Notes: generated by a model not told the origin, from the letters alone. Shown: positions 26,101 to 34,781, numbered from the stretch's first letter. The stretch is DNA of 42,740 nt from a virus (IMGVR_UViG_3300007346_000056:1-42740), one strand, 5' to 3'. Numbers and translations: made by a program.

Positions 26101-29100
26101 CTAGTGTTTGCCCAGTTTTGTGTTATCCAAAACAAAAACTCTTTACATGCTAGTTGCCAGTTTTCAACAGATTCGGTTGCTTTATTAAAATATTCAAACT
26201 TAAATCCAATATCTTTTAAATATTGTTGATAGCCCAAAAGAAAGTTAACCACTTGTTGTTCATCATTTAATATTGTTCCGTAATCAAGTGTTAGTATTTC
26301 ATTGGTAAATGACTTTCTAAAATAAGCGCCTCTGCCGCCATTTTCAGGTAGACTCGGCAATGGAGTGTACAGACTCAAATTAAAATCTGTTCCAGTTGTA
26401 TGGTTTGCATTTACTCTATAATATCTATCGTTGTATTCTACAAGTTTGCCAGCAACTAAAAACTTGTTTTCAGTCCACTGTATATAACTTTCGCTTATTC
26501 CTCCAATGTTTACAAACGGATCATTTGCATTTTCTCTTGGATTACGATATTTAAAAGATGGAAGATCTTTATCATATCCACTTATGCGATATCCTTTTGC
26601 AGTTCTTTCAACTATTACACCGCTATAAGTTGCTACATCTTGAGGACTAGAAGTTCTCAAAACAATATTATAGTTTTCATCAGGTACAAATATATTTCCT
26701 TTGTTTAACGGAGTCTTACTATCCAATACTAGTTTTAGTTTGTTCTTTTCAGCAAAGCCAGCAAGTTTAAATCCTATTTTATTGCTTAATAGTTTTAGAT
26801 TATTCACATATGTAGTATATGGATACAACGAGTCTGCATTGATATATTCACTAATATAGTTTAAAAATCCTGCACTTACAGCATTTTTTATCTTAGGAAA
26901 TATCAAATCTGTTGTGGTTATTCTTTTATTTGTAGCAGTATAAACCAAGTTTCCAGCAATATCGCGTTGAATTCTACTTCTATCAAATCCAATACCCATT
27001 GTGTGTGCAGGGCGTGTTATCAAAGCAGCAATCATCAAACTAAACGGATATCCGCTACTTCTTCTCCATGCTGCTTCAGTTGGTGCTTCGTCGCCAAACT
27101 TAAATAAGTTTTGACTTTGCGATGCATAACTGAAGTTACTTACATATCCGCTTTCTAAAGGCGATACTAACTGTCCGTTTTCGTTGACTGGAATATGTTT
27201 TAATAAGTTGTGTCTAATATATTTTTTGTTTCTTAGTACTGTTTTACCAGGTTCTCTAATAACTCCATTCTGTAAATCAGTCCAAAGTATCAAGTTGTTG
27301 TTTGTATAAGGTGCAGGTCCATAAACACTTTCCCACCAAGTTGGTTGTATTCCATAACCCAACATTTCCCACGGATGTGTGTGTGGCCGATCAGTATCAA
27401 ATGCTTGTCTGTAAATGCCTCTCCAAAATCCTGGTACTGCTTCGTTTCGGTCATTTGTACTTCCAGTGTAGTTATAAGTAAAACTTTCACCTTGTACTAT
27501 AAAGTCATTTTTAGTATAATCTGAAATCTTAGCAATATTGGTCCAGTCAATAAAATCTTTGATAATAATATTATTGATTTCTTGTGATGTAATCTTTGTA
27601 TTTCTATCAACACCTCCGATAATGTCGTTTATGTCAAATATGTCTGGATTGTAATCAACTTTTAGATTATTAAAAATACGCTTTTCCATTTCTAAAATCA
27701 AATCGTCTCTATAATCATCATAAGCAAGTGTAATACTGCCGTCGTGTCCTCTAATAACTTTTTGTGGAGTTTGATAACTTGAGTCAATAAATATTTCAGG
27801 AACGTATGCCGGGAACATACCTATTTTTGTAGGTGTTGGTGGAATAAAACTACCTTCAGTATTATCGTATTCGTGTATAGTTAATATATCGCCATCGGTC
27901 AGTGTTGCAGAAATGTCTACAAATCCAGTTCCAGTAAATGTATAATCTCTATTAAACACAAGTTGTTGATTATTTAAATACACATACAATGCTTTATTAC
28001 TGATAGCCGATTTATTAAAAACTGTTGAGAGAGCATAAACTGTTAATCTACTATCAAGTATTTCATATTCAATCTTTTTGCTGCCGCCGGTGGCTGCCAT
28101 ATCAGTACTGTAAAACGGAGTAGTTGTAGTCTTGGTACTATTAATCTCATTGAAGATAAAATCAACATATTCTTTTACTGTTCCGTTAAATGATGTTTCA
28201 GTTGCAGTTTGTAAAAACTGTCTTTTAAACTTGGTATATTCATTTAGTGCATATCTAATAGCTGCAACAACATTTGAGTTTTTATTAACCAGATGATAAA
28301 GTGATAGATTTAGAGGTCCGCTGTGTTGAACAAACTTTCTACCATATTTGGTAACTGGGCCTAAATCTCTTAGATTGTTTAAGCCAGGTTGAACTCCTGA
28401 AAATGCTGCAACCTCAGAAACAAGTCCTTCAACATGATCATTTACTTCGCCTAGTGTAAACTCTGTAATATTTTTATTAGACGGGTTTCTTTCAAAGTTA
28501 TGAGGAATCTCATAATAACCATTGTCATTTTTGTTTGCCGAGCTTTTGGTTTTAATAACAACAATATCAGTAAACCCAATATCCTTAGAAAGTACAACTT
28601 TGGTTGTTTTATTTTCATTGACTATTTGGTAATCAGGTTTATATTCATTGTTAACATATACTTTGATTTCTAAATCAGTTAACTCAGCACTATTATTGTA
28701 AACATCGACTGGAAATCTATTTGTATAATCTTCGCCTGTGTATTTTCTTATAACATATTGACTGCTTTTTATATTTGCTTTTTTCCAAGCATTAGTATAA
28801 GATATAACTTGATTATTATATTCTTGTAAAAAGAAAACATCACTGCTTATAGTTGTAAAAATATTATTAACTTTGTATTTGTAATCTTCTGCAAGCAATG
28901 CAAAATCAAAAACAATGTCGCCAATATTTACAAAGTTTTTGTATGTAAGAGGAAATCCAAGTTCGGTATCATTGGCACCTTCACCGACTCTATAACTAAA
29001 AAGTCTGTTTCCAGCAAAATCTGTACTGTCATAAACTGTATTATCTCCGAGGCTGTTTCCGTTGCTGTCAAACAAATCAAACTTTGGTGCTTGATTTAAA

Positions 29101-30827
29101 CCTATTTTATCTTGAGCTAGTTTCCATCCAGTTGTGTCATACCAATACATTTTTCCAGCATTTTTTACACCGTTTTTGACTAGTACGGTTTGATTTAGAA
29201 CAGGGTCAGTATCAGTTGTTTCAATCAAACTTATTTGAGTGGTGTTTGTATGAGTAATAAACTTGACTTCAAATATTTTATCTTTTACTAAACTATCTGT
29301 ATCTGCTACAAACAGTATACGCATTCCTTCAACTAAATCTATTCCATCAATGTTGTATCCGGCAGTGCCTTCGATTGTGCTAAATGCATCTTTTGTAAAT
29401 GTATCAACTAAATCAACATTAAGTTTAGCTGTATTGCCGTGATTCCACAAACGTAGATTTGGTTCAAACTCAATAATAGGACGTTTAGCTCGTGCTGTCT
29501 GATCTAGCTCGATTGGTTGATTATTAATATTTGCACTTTTTTCAATAACAGATTTATGGAACCAGCGATTGTATCTTGCCCATGCATTTCTACTAGTGTC
29601 TCTTCTGTTTATACAAATATAATCCTTGTATCCTGCATAACTTCTAGCATTACTCCAAGGAACACGGTCAAATCCGTTTACATCAAACGGTACTTGTGTG
29701 TCTTGTGTAAATATAGCCGGCACTTCAAGGTCACTAACTGGAACTAGTTTGATAGATGTGCCTACTCCTTCAACATAGTATAGTCCTTGTGCATATGTTG
29801 CTGGCGTTACATTGCCTTGAAAATACACTTTCATGCCATTTGACATATTCCAACCGTTGATAGTTGTGTATGTTTTTTTGCCTATGATTTCTTCGTCTAC
29901 ATTTATGTCACTATTTTCTTCAATATCGTATACATTAAACACACCACTGTTGTCAATATCGTTTTGACTAACATAATAAAGATTTTCAGGAGCGTCTCCT
30001 GGTACTGTAAATTCAATGACGCCGTTTTCAATAAATCCATCTTCTAAATAATCTTGTGGATTTATCAATGTGTCGTCTACATTTTCATGTGTTAGTACAA
30101 CACCTTCTCGGTACAATGTACTAACTAATGTACTATCTTTTGAATATTCAACTTTTTTCTGTCTGCTTGTTGCAAAACTAATAGGATGGCCTGGAACGTT
30201 AACTTCAAATCTATATGTTTGACCTCTAAACAACTTTATACTTTTATTACGTGTTACTCCATCAGGCGAAAATACATAGGCTGTATTATCATCGTCGACA
30301 ACAGTTTCAATAGTAAATGTACTAACTACTTGTCTACTCTGTCCTCTAATAGGAACTTCCTGCGGGCCGTTAGGTAGCCAGTAGTATTCTCTAAAGTTAG
30401 TAAACTTATCAAAATCAATATGTGGGTTCCAAGCATAAAACTCTTGAGCAAAAAGTTTGTCGTGATTTTTGATATTGCCGCCGAACGCACTTATCTGTCC
30501 TAGTATATCTACATAATCAGCATCAAACTCTACATTTCCAAGATTATCCTGAACAATAGCAAACGGTTCTAACTGATAGTTTTCTCTGTTAGAGTTAATA
30601 TCACTAATATAACTATCTTGAGTAGTAACTGCTTTAGCAGTTCTACTTCCAACAAATCCGTTAATCTTTTCGACAACACCTGGGTTGGTTAACTGATCAA
30701 CTGTACTACCTAAAAACTTTTTATTTGCATTAGTTCTAAAATATCTTGGAAGCAAAGAAGCCGAAGTTCTCTTTGCACTAGAACTTCCAGGTACAGGATA
30801 TTCATTTTGATCATCATTGTATGACAT
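17190..30827 (-). CDS. Giant baseplate/tail structural protein (4545 residues), in the gp7 position
   Basis: One uninterrupted frame of 13.6 kb. Near 175-290 is a cupredoxin-like segment (KSIKLFRGQTYRFEVNVPGH) without the copper-ligand pattern I would expect. Near 1150 is RPHTHPWEMLGYGIQPTWWE, a motif I associate with large marine-phage structural proteins. At about 2090-2590 is a run of FG-GAP-like beta-propeller blades (REFGSDLAVS, GAFGTSVEIT, EAFGSTLSLNDDGSKIAIGA, ERFGTNVSFN). Around 2800 comes YYFWVKNKNTLPD. The last 900 residues are repeated beta modules (VTINGVLQNDTTDYGL, VVLYINGSIVDVLDYYYD, FLAGTRLRKDNIVTF). It follows gp6 directly with a TAATG overlap, the place of T4 gp7 (about 1000 residues). 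I infer a wedge or peripheral baseplate role; homology to gp7 is not shown. A fusion of several ancestral genes is possible. Confidence 0.75.
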   Translation of the reverse strand: MSYNDDQNEYPVPGSSSAKRTSASLLPRYFRTNANKKFLGSTVDQLTNPGVVEKINGFVGSRTAKAVTTQDSYISDINSNRENYQLEPFAIVQDNLGNVEFDADYVDILGQISAFGGNIKNHDKLFAQEFYAWNPHIDFDKFTNFREYYWLPNGPQEVPIRGQSRQVVSTFTIETVVDDDNTAYVFSPDGVTRNKSIKLFRGQTYRFEVNVPGHPISFATSRQKKVEYSKDSTLVSTLYREGVVLTHENVDDTLINPQDYLEDGFIENGVIEFTVPGDAPENLYYVSQNDIDNSGVFNVYDIEENSDINVDEEIIGKKTYTTINGWNMSNGMKVYFQGNVTPATYAQGLYYVEGVGTSIKLVPVSDLEVPAIFTQDTQVPFDVNGFDRVPWSNARSYAGYKDYICINRRDTSRNAWARYNRWFHKSVIEKSANINNQPIELDQTARAKRPIIEFEPNLRLWNHGNTAKLNVDLVDTFTKDAFSTIEGTAGYNIDGIDLVEGMRILFVADTDSLVKDKIFEVKFITHTNTTQISLIETTDTDPVLNQTVLVKNGVKNAGKMYWYDTTGWKLAQDKIGLNQAPKFDLFDSNGNSLGDNTVYDSTDFAGNRLFSYRVGEGANDTELGFPLTYKNFVNIGDIVFDFALLAEDYKYKVNNIFTTISSDVFFLQEYNNQVISYTNAWKKANIKSSQYVIRKYTGEDYTNRFPVDVYNNSAELTDLEIKVYVNNEYKPDYQIVNENKTTKVVLSKDIGFTDIVVIKTKSSANKNDNGYYEIPHNFERNPSNKNITEFTLGEVNDHVEGLVSEVAAFSGVQPGLNNLRDLGPVTKYGRKFVQHSGPLNLSLYHLVNKNSNVVAAIRYALNEYTKFKRQFLQTATETSFNGTVKEYVDFIFNEINSTKTTTTPFYSTDMAATGGSKKIEYEILDSRLTVYALSTVFNKSAISNKALYVYLNNQQLVFNRDYTFTGTGFVDISATLTDGDILTIHEYDNTEGSFIPPTPTKIGMFPAYVPEIFIDSSYQTPQKVIRGHDGSITLAYDDYRDDLILEMEKRIFNNLKVDYNPDIFDINDIIGGVDRNTKITSQEINNIIIKDFIDWTNIAKISDYTKNDFIVQGESFTYNYTGSTNDRNEAVPGFWRGIYRQAFDTDRPHTHPWEMLGYGIQPTWWESVYGPAPYTNNNLILWTDLQNGVIREPGKTVLRNKKYIRHNLLKHIPVNENGQLVSPLESGYVSNFSYASQSQNLFKFGDEAPTEAAWRRSSGYPFSLMIAALITRPAHTMGIGFDRSRIQRDIAGNLVYTATNKRITTTDLIFPKIKNAVSAGFLNYISEYINADSLYPYTTYVNNLKLLSNKIGFKLAGFAEKNKLKLVLDSKTPLNKGNIFVPDENYNIVLRTSSPQDVATYSGVIVERTAKGYRISGYDKDLPSFKYRNPRENANDPFVNIGGISESYIQWTENKFLVAGKLVEYNDRYYRVNANHTTGTDFNLSLYTPLPSLPENGGRGAYFRKSFTNEILTLDYGTILNDEQQVVNFLLGYQQYLKDIGFKFEYFNKATESVENWQLACKEFLFWITQNWANTSTLTLSPLANQVEFEKDFYVVDNIHSNLYGFAVLNENGNVISKNRSSIYRDNTNRFSLTSEDDGIYLLKLPLIQKEHLVLVDNTTVFNDTIYVPETGYRQERLKVVGYRTDDWNGSLNIPGFIYDDAKVTEWTSYKDYKTAELVKYKEFYYAARFTHSGTQDFIYGNWSRLDSKPVSELKPNWDYRANQFADFYDLDTDNFDSEQQRLAQHLIGYQKREYLANIIQDDVSQYKFYQGFIQDKGTSNAVTKLFDKLGSADSDSVELYEEWAIRVGRYGATTSYDEVEFKLDESQFRIEPQLVEFVETVDSTRTDLVYQYPRKDVYLSPTDYAHTSLPLTSGSAEYTKTAGYVKLDQVNFLTTTKNDILVLDIDSVDIGSYIWVPKDSQSWNVYKHVVSPVSIQSIEKTQLGFKANFSKPITFAEGDIVGFNNVNGEVNGFWIVQNIGYTDFEIQLDNPITEDFIDLSDSTIGIVSELSSRRVSSPEGINNITKLYDLDDNDRVWIDDIGTGTFGVYDSDIIRSFKQSIVAPETGSREFGSDLAVSNNNTTLAVGTPDIDDGKVYIYTRGSEASAFTLKQTLEPLSNHHDAGAFGTSVEITDNGQYLYVGAPTAANVKTRYKGVFTEGESYLAGDYVSQRGTLWRALVDVTAESSTINLLSQDWELADLIVTDTSGASLGYANQGVIYIYKKLIDGSFTLVDIILSPEPSTNEQFGIAIKSASPSDFQHNIIIRSLKDNGRVYFVNNKGQSNVTSYVYSRDSNYKGEWESISKYIPNNIVYYEGELRRANTTVLAGNPFNNSQWDVLDTYVDYLGYVPYSSQTDDSTGGLLDDDSSEFLNALAIGSSYDISKNGEVLALGGIQTGGEYRIAIYRKTNGRFVFDENIDPATEEEAFGSTLSLNDDGSKIAIGAQLSNANGIYNGAVYVYKLTNGTYVQDQILLAPNGEKNERFGTNVSFNSNKLAITSRNGDTESYVTFDNELTDFDNKATSIYDTIKDNGQVYVYETLNNKLVYAEKLYSQVDISDSSDILSVLNRNHLYVISIGTVVDDKTGLIQDHRTDLNANAWNINSQGDSYVDIDKIKGVWLYDTNTNDLITYLDYIDPIRGRIAGPAEQELSYKTYYDPAVYNVGTRDTGVADLWGKQQVGKLWWDLDAIKWYNPYQGSIQYKSNTWNQIIPGFSVDVYEWVESDLLPSEWDEIADTTEGLASSISGKTLYSDDSYVRARVYDSVASVFVPKYYFWVKNKNTLPDTYGRKISSFDVANLIADPSGQGYRHITLLDGKKFALHNVKNLVKDKDTILHVDYYIQDNAENKNIHSEYALVVEGLASSKPNNDIVDKWVDSLAGYDKNGKVLPDLNISVAQRYGILNNPNQTIFVNRAEALKQVIERVNGVLSQYTIVDDFDISPLFQTETAPSKFSNEWDTQIDTESLLRFVGTAKIKQATLTPIIVDGTITGATITEPGRGYIDSNYTSGKRHGPTVTIEGKGVDAEIKTYINNLGQVIEVEVVNGGKNYLSDTTLIVRPFSVLVTTDTGVGGLWAVYNWISSTQEWFRNYIQSYDVNRYWKYVDWYATGYSEVTSIDFVINGSYELAGLDDKLGNTVKIENIGSGGWMLLEKIDNQLEVDYTINYKVVGRQNGTVEFSNTLYQNDAVGFDNIIYDISLYDSEPTDEIKIILYALRDNLFVDQLEVEWNKLFFSSIRYAMSEQVDLDWIFKSSFVVAKHNVGELTQKVTYQNDNLPNYQDYIEEVKPYSTKIREYISSYNRTEPTQTSVTDFDLPPRYDAERGQIISETIKFFNNGLVGTNDTTTTYPQKHWLDNVGFEITEFVVYNGGSGYTDTANVTVSGGGGPTLEGLAYIGGGSIQYIEVDTVGAKYFTTPTVTINGSLTEDGVDAVVYAQIGNSVIRSTHMLMKFDRVAGAYYFTTLNETETFVGNGGLTEFSLKWPLSTNSADISITVAGEPQLISDFVASNIIDTTKTFDRYRGKITFTTAPANNAAVVINYKKSSNLLTAEDRINFFYKPTTNMPGKELSQLMSGVDYGGVQMDSIGFGENTGFDANSYGIDFDTFDTNYEDEIITLDGSTQIISLSSVLESGVTYNVYLNNVRIDDPFYDGSSVTANPNAKMVSPQGDNITNTVFLDSDVIETKDGDVVIIRKSTSDGSFTPESTAYDVSLQGGNFEYTTAKGIDSGDIVVDGDGFVTETTSGGPEEQVPGQVLDTVDIQVYNRSVDGQGVISVRNYITDGTTIEWEFDNFPQTNTTLVVKVDGDIIDNDDLNVDYENKFISLNDSTALDEGKNLSILTIGTNGVDLIDSDNIVSTGDTFIYNLPITWKSGLSSFVTINGVLQNDTTDYGLTESDTGNAQLEFPIKVTAGKIIGYTIYDGSVNQYSQMVIDNTFVTDGTNKVHRFTNDVALPVIDKPLSHNILVKRGDGRFLNAGYRKKYTIDSNRAYDIDRWQFEDTTAVRNTDVVLYINGSIVDVLDYYYDTANGRVQLLNNNVGLIGDTLEIFIIRDAEYYFLNTTVQIQNGSEVNDPAVGQDISFELSDDSTTVIACVEKFSRSGSTLTIELQGYIRELFQLKSIDDTPEIVASWENDSTKAIIGDIKLIETDVLSLTEAPADWETVDIYVFSNHDINGFERNSYDIVWNTNQAPAGTQFYIDKNLLSRGFIKLEKPALSANYVWVFKNGILLSPQNDYSLDASGSGVQLYNKVTSNDKVEVLQFTALTSDPKFGYRIFKDMLNRFHFKRLNKDNEYKLQQPLNYYDLSIQLVDSTGIQEPNKALGTPGVVWIDKERIEYFSVDGNLLRQLRRGTLGTGIKEQYPVATKVQGQGIEENIPYKDETAKTMFIGDSSTKEFILDFIPTSVNEIDVFLAGTRLRKDNIVTFDKTVDQDSPEADVTIDPEYTIENIITVDGSTITVLTLADYIDAPADGIFIEVVRRTGKIWNDTGKSLANSTNQIAKFITDKTISLPR

Positions 30828-33800
30828 TAGTAATTATTTCCTTCAGTAATGGTGGTTGTCGAAGTTGTTGTACTTTGAACGCCTGTGTTTAAAACTTCGT
30901 TACTTGTAATAACATTTGCAGTTGCTTTAAGTCTTGATGCAGTAATACTATCAATAACTTCAACATCACTAACACTTGCACTACTAATCAATATTTCGTC
31001 GTTTTCACTTTTTAGTTCGTACATACTACCAAACGATTGTGTTTCACTTTTTGGTACTAGAACAATACTACTTATATCAGGTGCAGTTTGCTTCATAATA
31101 TATGCTGCTAATTCACTAAAATAAAATGTTTCGCCAAAGTCCCAGTTTTCTAATGCAAAGAACTCGTTGATACTATCAACAACTCGTGATTTTATATCAT
31201 TGTCATTTACAACACGATTTGTATTTTTTACTATTTTAAATGTTGCTTGCACATCAGTATCACTTTCAGAACCAAATAAAGATTTATATTTTACAGGATG
31301 ATATATTACTTCATCACTGATTGATTTAATCTTTTTAATATCATTGCCAAAATCTAAAAACAGTGAATCACTACTAGGTGGCAATGGCTTAGTTGTAATA
31401 TCGCCTTTGAGATATTTTCTGTATTCAATATCATAAGATTTTGTTAAAATATACAAGTCAATAATGTTACTACTACTTGGATCAATGCGACGATTTTCGG
31501 CAGCGGCATGTCTGCAATCAAATCTAATATTATCTCTGCCTTTGTATGCTTTGTAATCAATGGATAGTTCTAATCCTGTTTGTAGTGCATTAAACTTTTT
31601 AAATACATCAGTACTACTAATATAAAATATTGTTGCAGCATCATACGAACTGTATGCTCCGATTGCTGCTTCAGTTTGTTTTACTACAATATTTTCTGCT
31701 GCGGCACTAACATATTCATAAGTTTCGACATCATTTTTTTCAAACTTTTTAGAAAATATATATTTTGTGTCTGGCAAATAAGCAGGTGCAACAATATTTG
31801 TAAATAGATCAGGATCGTCAATCACTCCATCGGCATCACTATCAGTAAATCCTATTTCTAGTTTTTTACTATCTACATACCCATCTGCACTTCTGTATTC
31901 TTTAACAACTTGCCACTTCCAATCTTGGTTAAACGGTGTTAATAAATCAGGCTTATTATTATTACTTAAAATACTAATACTATCAGTAACAATCTTACCA
32001 ACTTTACTATCGTATATACGATCATTGCCATCAAAGTAAAAACGTATTTGTTTGTCACTTTCGAATACATATCTTACAGCACGGCTAGTTACTGTATATT
32101 TTTCACCATCAGTTTCAAATAAGAAAATCCAACTAGCATCTTGATTTGTGCCAGTAGCATCTCCAGTTTTTCCAGTATCAAATACACTGGTTGTATCAAG
32201 ATTGCTGTTTGTAATAACTTTCCAGTTGGTTGTTTCAACATCATAACGCAATCCAAATGTTTTAAATGCAAATGCCTGATCAACCATTTGTGATAATGTA
32301 TCATTTACAATAGTATTATTTAATACCGGAATAATTTCTGAAAGTTTACTAGTACTAGGAACTTCATCATTTAATATAATAGGTCCTAATGTACTATCAA
32401 CATTACCTATTGTTCCATTCTCATATACACTTATAATTTTAGTCCATATATATTCTTTATCACCTAGTGCAGATACTTCTCCTAAGACCAGTTTATTGTT
32501 TTTGTCGTAATGATATCCTGCTGGAGGAGTAAACTTAACCAAACTTCCAGCAGCAACAAACTTCATTGTTGTAGCAGTAAAACTTGATACTGCAACTGGT
32601 ATAGAAAACTGATCTTGGAATAGTCCACTACTTTGATTTGTTTCATTTGTTGTGGCATTCCATGTATAGTTTAAATCAACAATACTTGCATTTCTACTAA
32701 AGTTTTTATAATAAAAGTTTTTAGTTTGTGTATTCTTTATTATTTCTAATACTCGATTATTAATAACTGCTTCAATGTCTGTTTTTGAAACAAAGTTAAA
32801 ACTAAATTTGTTTGTAAGTTCTTCTGTAAAAATACTTCCGTCATCGCCAAACATCAAAGTGTTACTGTACTTTCCAGTTGCATCACGTAAATCGTAATAT
32901 CTACTAATACCACTACTTGTTCTGTTTACACTTTTTGTTTTAATAATCTGTTGGCTTACACCCAAAGGTCCAATATTATAATCTTCGCCAGTTATCAAAC
33001 GATTTTGTGTGTAATATGTACTAGGTGCATTTGTTTGAATACTTTCATTAGTTTCTGATTGATCTGCATTTGAAACAACTGATTGTAGTTCTAAAACTAT
33101 GTTAAGTGTTTCTGCTGAGTTATTTTTACTAATGTAAGGAACTTGAATTTGTATTCCTGTCATATCAGCTGGATTTATATTAAACTGTGCATTTGCTGAT
33201 ATTCTATAATAAACTTTAAAATCGCCCTTTGGTAATGTTCCAAAAGTTCCGTCACTAAACACAAGACTTATTCTATCGCTTACACGACTTAGAACACTAT
33301 ACAAATCACGAACACCTTTGGTAACACTGTTGTAAACAATGTTATTACCTTCTGTGCTTTCAACTTTTTGCCATAACGCTTCTTCGTTTCCGTTGCTGTC
33401 TAACTTGTAAAGCCAAACATCACTGTTGTTGATGTTATCGCTGTCAATGTTTACAGTTGTATTTGGAACAGGATTTAATATAGAGAATGTATTCTCTTGT
33501 ATACTACCTTGTCTAAAGTGCATAAAAAATCCACTGTTTGAACTTCCTGCACCTTGGCCGTTGTCTCTATATAAAAATGCTAGTTTATTTCCAGGAAACG
33601 GTTCTTCTTCGTATATTGTTGTAGTATCTGTATCAATATTAGTACTAACAATTTCAAACTTGCGTGAGGTGTCATCTATGTTTTTTGTAAAACTATATAT
33701 AGGCAACCCTGTATTATTTGCACTAAATCTATATTGTTCAGTTGTTACGCCATTTACAATAGCTTTTTTAATAGGGCGGCCAAATGTTGAGTTTGCTGGC

Positions 33801-34291
33801 AACGCAGCATTCATAATCTTAATAAACTGTTCGTACCAATCCGAGTTAGTAGGATCATTCCAAATAATACTTTGATTAGACAAATTGTTGTTATTAGCAT
33901 CGACTACATCCTCTGTGGTACTAACACTTTCAATTTTTAATAATCCGTTGGCTGGAATATTTCTATTTGCATTATAACTAATAAGCCTTGCCAAACGGAG
34001 AATACTTTCTCTACGGTCAGCAGTTTCAATAAAGTTTTCTCTAGCATTTAGGTCAGTACGGAAAGCAAGGTTTTGTCCTAGAAATGCAATAAGATCAATA
34101 AGTGCAAGATATTCACTGGATTCGATATAATCATTAAAATCTTCTGGATAGTTTTCACGGATATATGTAATCATAGTTCTGCGTAGATTATCAAAGTCGT
34201 AACTTTGGAAATCTGCGTATCTAAAACTTTGATATATTGTTTTCCAGTCTTCAGCTAGTAGAAGTCTGTTTTGCCTATCTGTCGTTGACAT
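30827..34291 (-). CDS. 6: Baseplate wedge protein gp6
   Basis: A 1154-residue protein. The N-terminus has the gp6/gpJ-type hallmark segments: ENYPEDFNDYIESSEYLALI, DLIAFLGQNLAFRTDLNARE and RESILRLARLISYNANRNIP (residues about 48-118). The C-terminus has FYFSELAAYIMKQTAPDISS and a terminal beta region. T4 gp6 is 660 residues, so about 500 residues are inserted, apparently in the middle, where beta-rich segments such as VYYRISANAQFNINPADMTG stand. In T4, gp6 dimers close the inner ring of the baseplate, contact gp25 and gp53, and change shape at contraction. GAGGAA precedes the ATG, and a late-type box is found 23 bp upstream of it. The gene lies between gp25 and the giant protein. Confidence 0.85.
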   Translation of the reverse strand: MSTTDRQNRLLLAEDWKTIYQSFRYADFQSYDFDNLRRTMITYIRENYPEDFNDYIESSEYLALIDLIAFLGQNLAFRTDLNARENFIETADRRESILRLARLISYNANRNIPANGLLKIESVSTTEDVVDANNNNLSNQSIIWNDPTNSDWYEQFIKIMNAALPANSTFGRPIKKAIVNGVTTEQYRFSANNTGLPIYSFTKNIDDTSRKFEIVSTNIDTDTTTIYEEEPFPGNKLAFLYRDNGQGAGSSNSGFFMHFRQGSIQENTFSILNPVPNTTVNIDSDNINNSDVWLYKLDSNGNEEALWQKVESTEGNNIVYNSVTKGVRDLYSVLSRVSDRISLVFSDGTFGTLPKGDFKVYYRISANAQFNINPADMTGIQIQVPYISKNNSAETLNIVLELQSVVSNADQSETNESIQTNAPSTYYTQNRLITGEDYNIGPLGVSQQIIKTKSVNRTSSGISRYYDLRDATGKYSNTLMFGDDGSIFTEELTNKFSFNFVSKTDIEAVINNRVLEIIKNTQTKNFYYKNFSRNASIVDLNYTWNATTNETNQSSGLFQDQFSIPVAVSSFTATTMKFVAAGSLVKFTPPAGYHYDKNNKLVLGEVSALGDKEYIWTKIISVYENGTIGNVDSTLGPIILNDEVPSTSKLSEIIPVLNNTIVNDTLSQMVDQAFAFKTFGLRYDVETTNWKVITNSNLDTTSVFDTGKTGDATGTNQDASWIFLFETDGEKYTVTSRAVRYVFESDKQIRFYFDGNDRIYDSKVGKIVTDSISILSNNNKPDLLTPFNQDWKWQVVKEYRSADGYVDSKKLEIGFTDSDADGVIDDPDLFTNIVAPAYLPDTKYIFSKKFEKNDVETYEYVSAAAENIVVKQTEAAIGAYSSYDAATIFYISSTDVFKKFNALQTGLELSIDYKAYKGRDNIRFDCRHAAAENRRIDPSSSNIIDLYILTKSYDIEYRKYLKGDITTKPLPPSSDSLFLDFGNDIKKIKSISDEVIYHPVKYKSLFGSESDTDVQATFKIVKNTNRVVNDNDIKSRVVDSINEFFALENWDFGETFYFSELAAYIMKQTAPDISSIVLVPKSETQSFGSMYELKSENDEILISSASVSDVEVIDSITASRLKATANVITSNEVLNTGVQSTTTSTTTITEGNNY

Positions 34292-34314
34292 TCGCGGTTC
34301 CTCACTTTATAGTA

Positions 34315-34322
34315 TATTTACC
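34315..34322 (-). promoter_or_regulatory. Possible T4-late-type promoter box for gp6
   Basis: GGTAAATA followed by TACTATAAAG on the minus strand, 23 bp before the ATG of gp6. It is a weaker match than the GATAAATA boxes (two mismatches to TATAAATA). It lies in the 52-bp gap after gp25, one of the few true gaps of this block. Confidence 0.45.
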
Positions 34323-34343
34323 TGAAGTAAAAAACTGCGTACT

Positions 34344-34781
34344 TTAAATTAATCCGTTGTCTTGATCAAACTTTATACGCATACTTTCGCTAATGCTGTA
34401 AGGAATGTAAGTCAACGAACAGTCAATCTGTATACCGCTTTCGTAACTGTCAACGATTACACTATCAACATTAACTCTTGGATCGTAGTTGACTATTTCT
34501 GTTACATCTTCAATAATAAGTTGTTTTAAGTCATCAGTAAATGGTTCAAACAACACATCCCATATAATAGTTCCAAACTCTGGATTCTCAAGTTTTTCAC
34601 CTTGACGAATATGGAAATGATTTATAATATCCTGCTTGATTATACTAATATCATACAAGTTAAATCCTTTAGGATTAGCTACTGTGCTAACTCCTCTGTA
34701 TTGTTTGGAAACCACAGGAGGACTAGTAATATCGTTTGATACTGTTACATTTTTGTATAAGGGTTTTTCATTTGTAGCCAT
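34344..34781 (-). CDS. 25: Baseplate wedge protein gp25
   Basis: A 145-residue protein (T4 gp25 has 132). The central helix and loop with IRQGEKLENPEFGTIIWDVL and the FEPFTDDLKQLI segment are the gp25/TssE-type core (NPEFG, then FEP). ANPKGFNLYDISIIKQDIIN precedes it and DYDPRV-like NYDPRVNVDSVIV follows. In T4, gp25 sits at the inner baseplate, binds gp6 and gp53, and helps start sheath assembly. No Shine-Dalgarno site is seen before the ATG. A late box ends only 4 bp before it, so the late transcript from that box would be leaderless. Read-through from the box at 36104-36111 would give a normal message. Confidence 0.9.
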   Translation of the reverse strand: MATNEKPLYKNVTVSNDITSPPVVSKQYRGVSTVANPKGFNLYDISIIKQDIINHFHIRQGEKLENPEFGTIIWDVLFEPFTDDLKQLIIEDVTEIVNYDPRVNVDSVIVDSYESGIQIDCSLTYIPYSISESMRIKFDQDNGLI

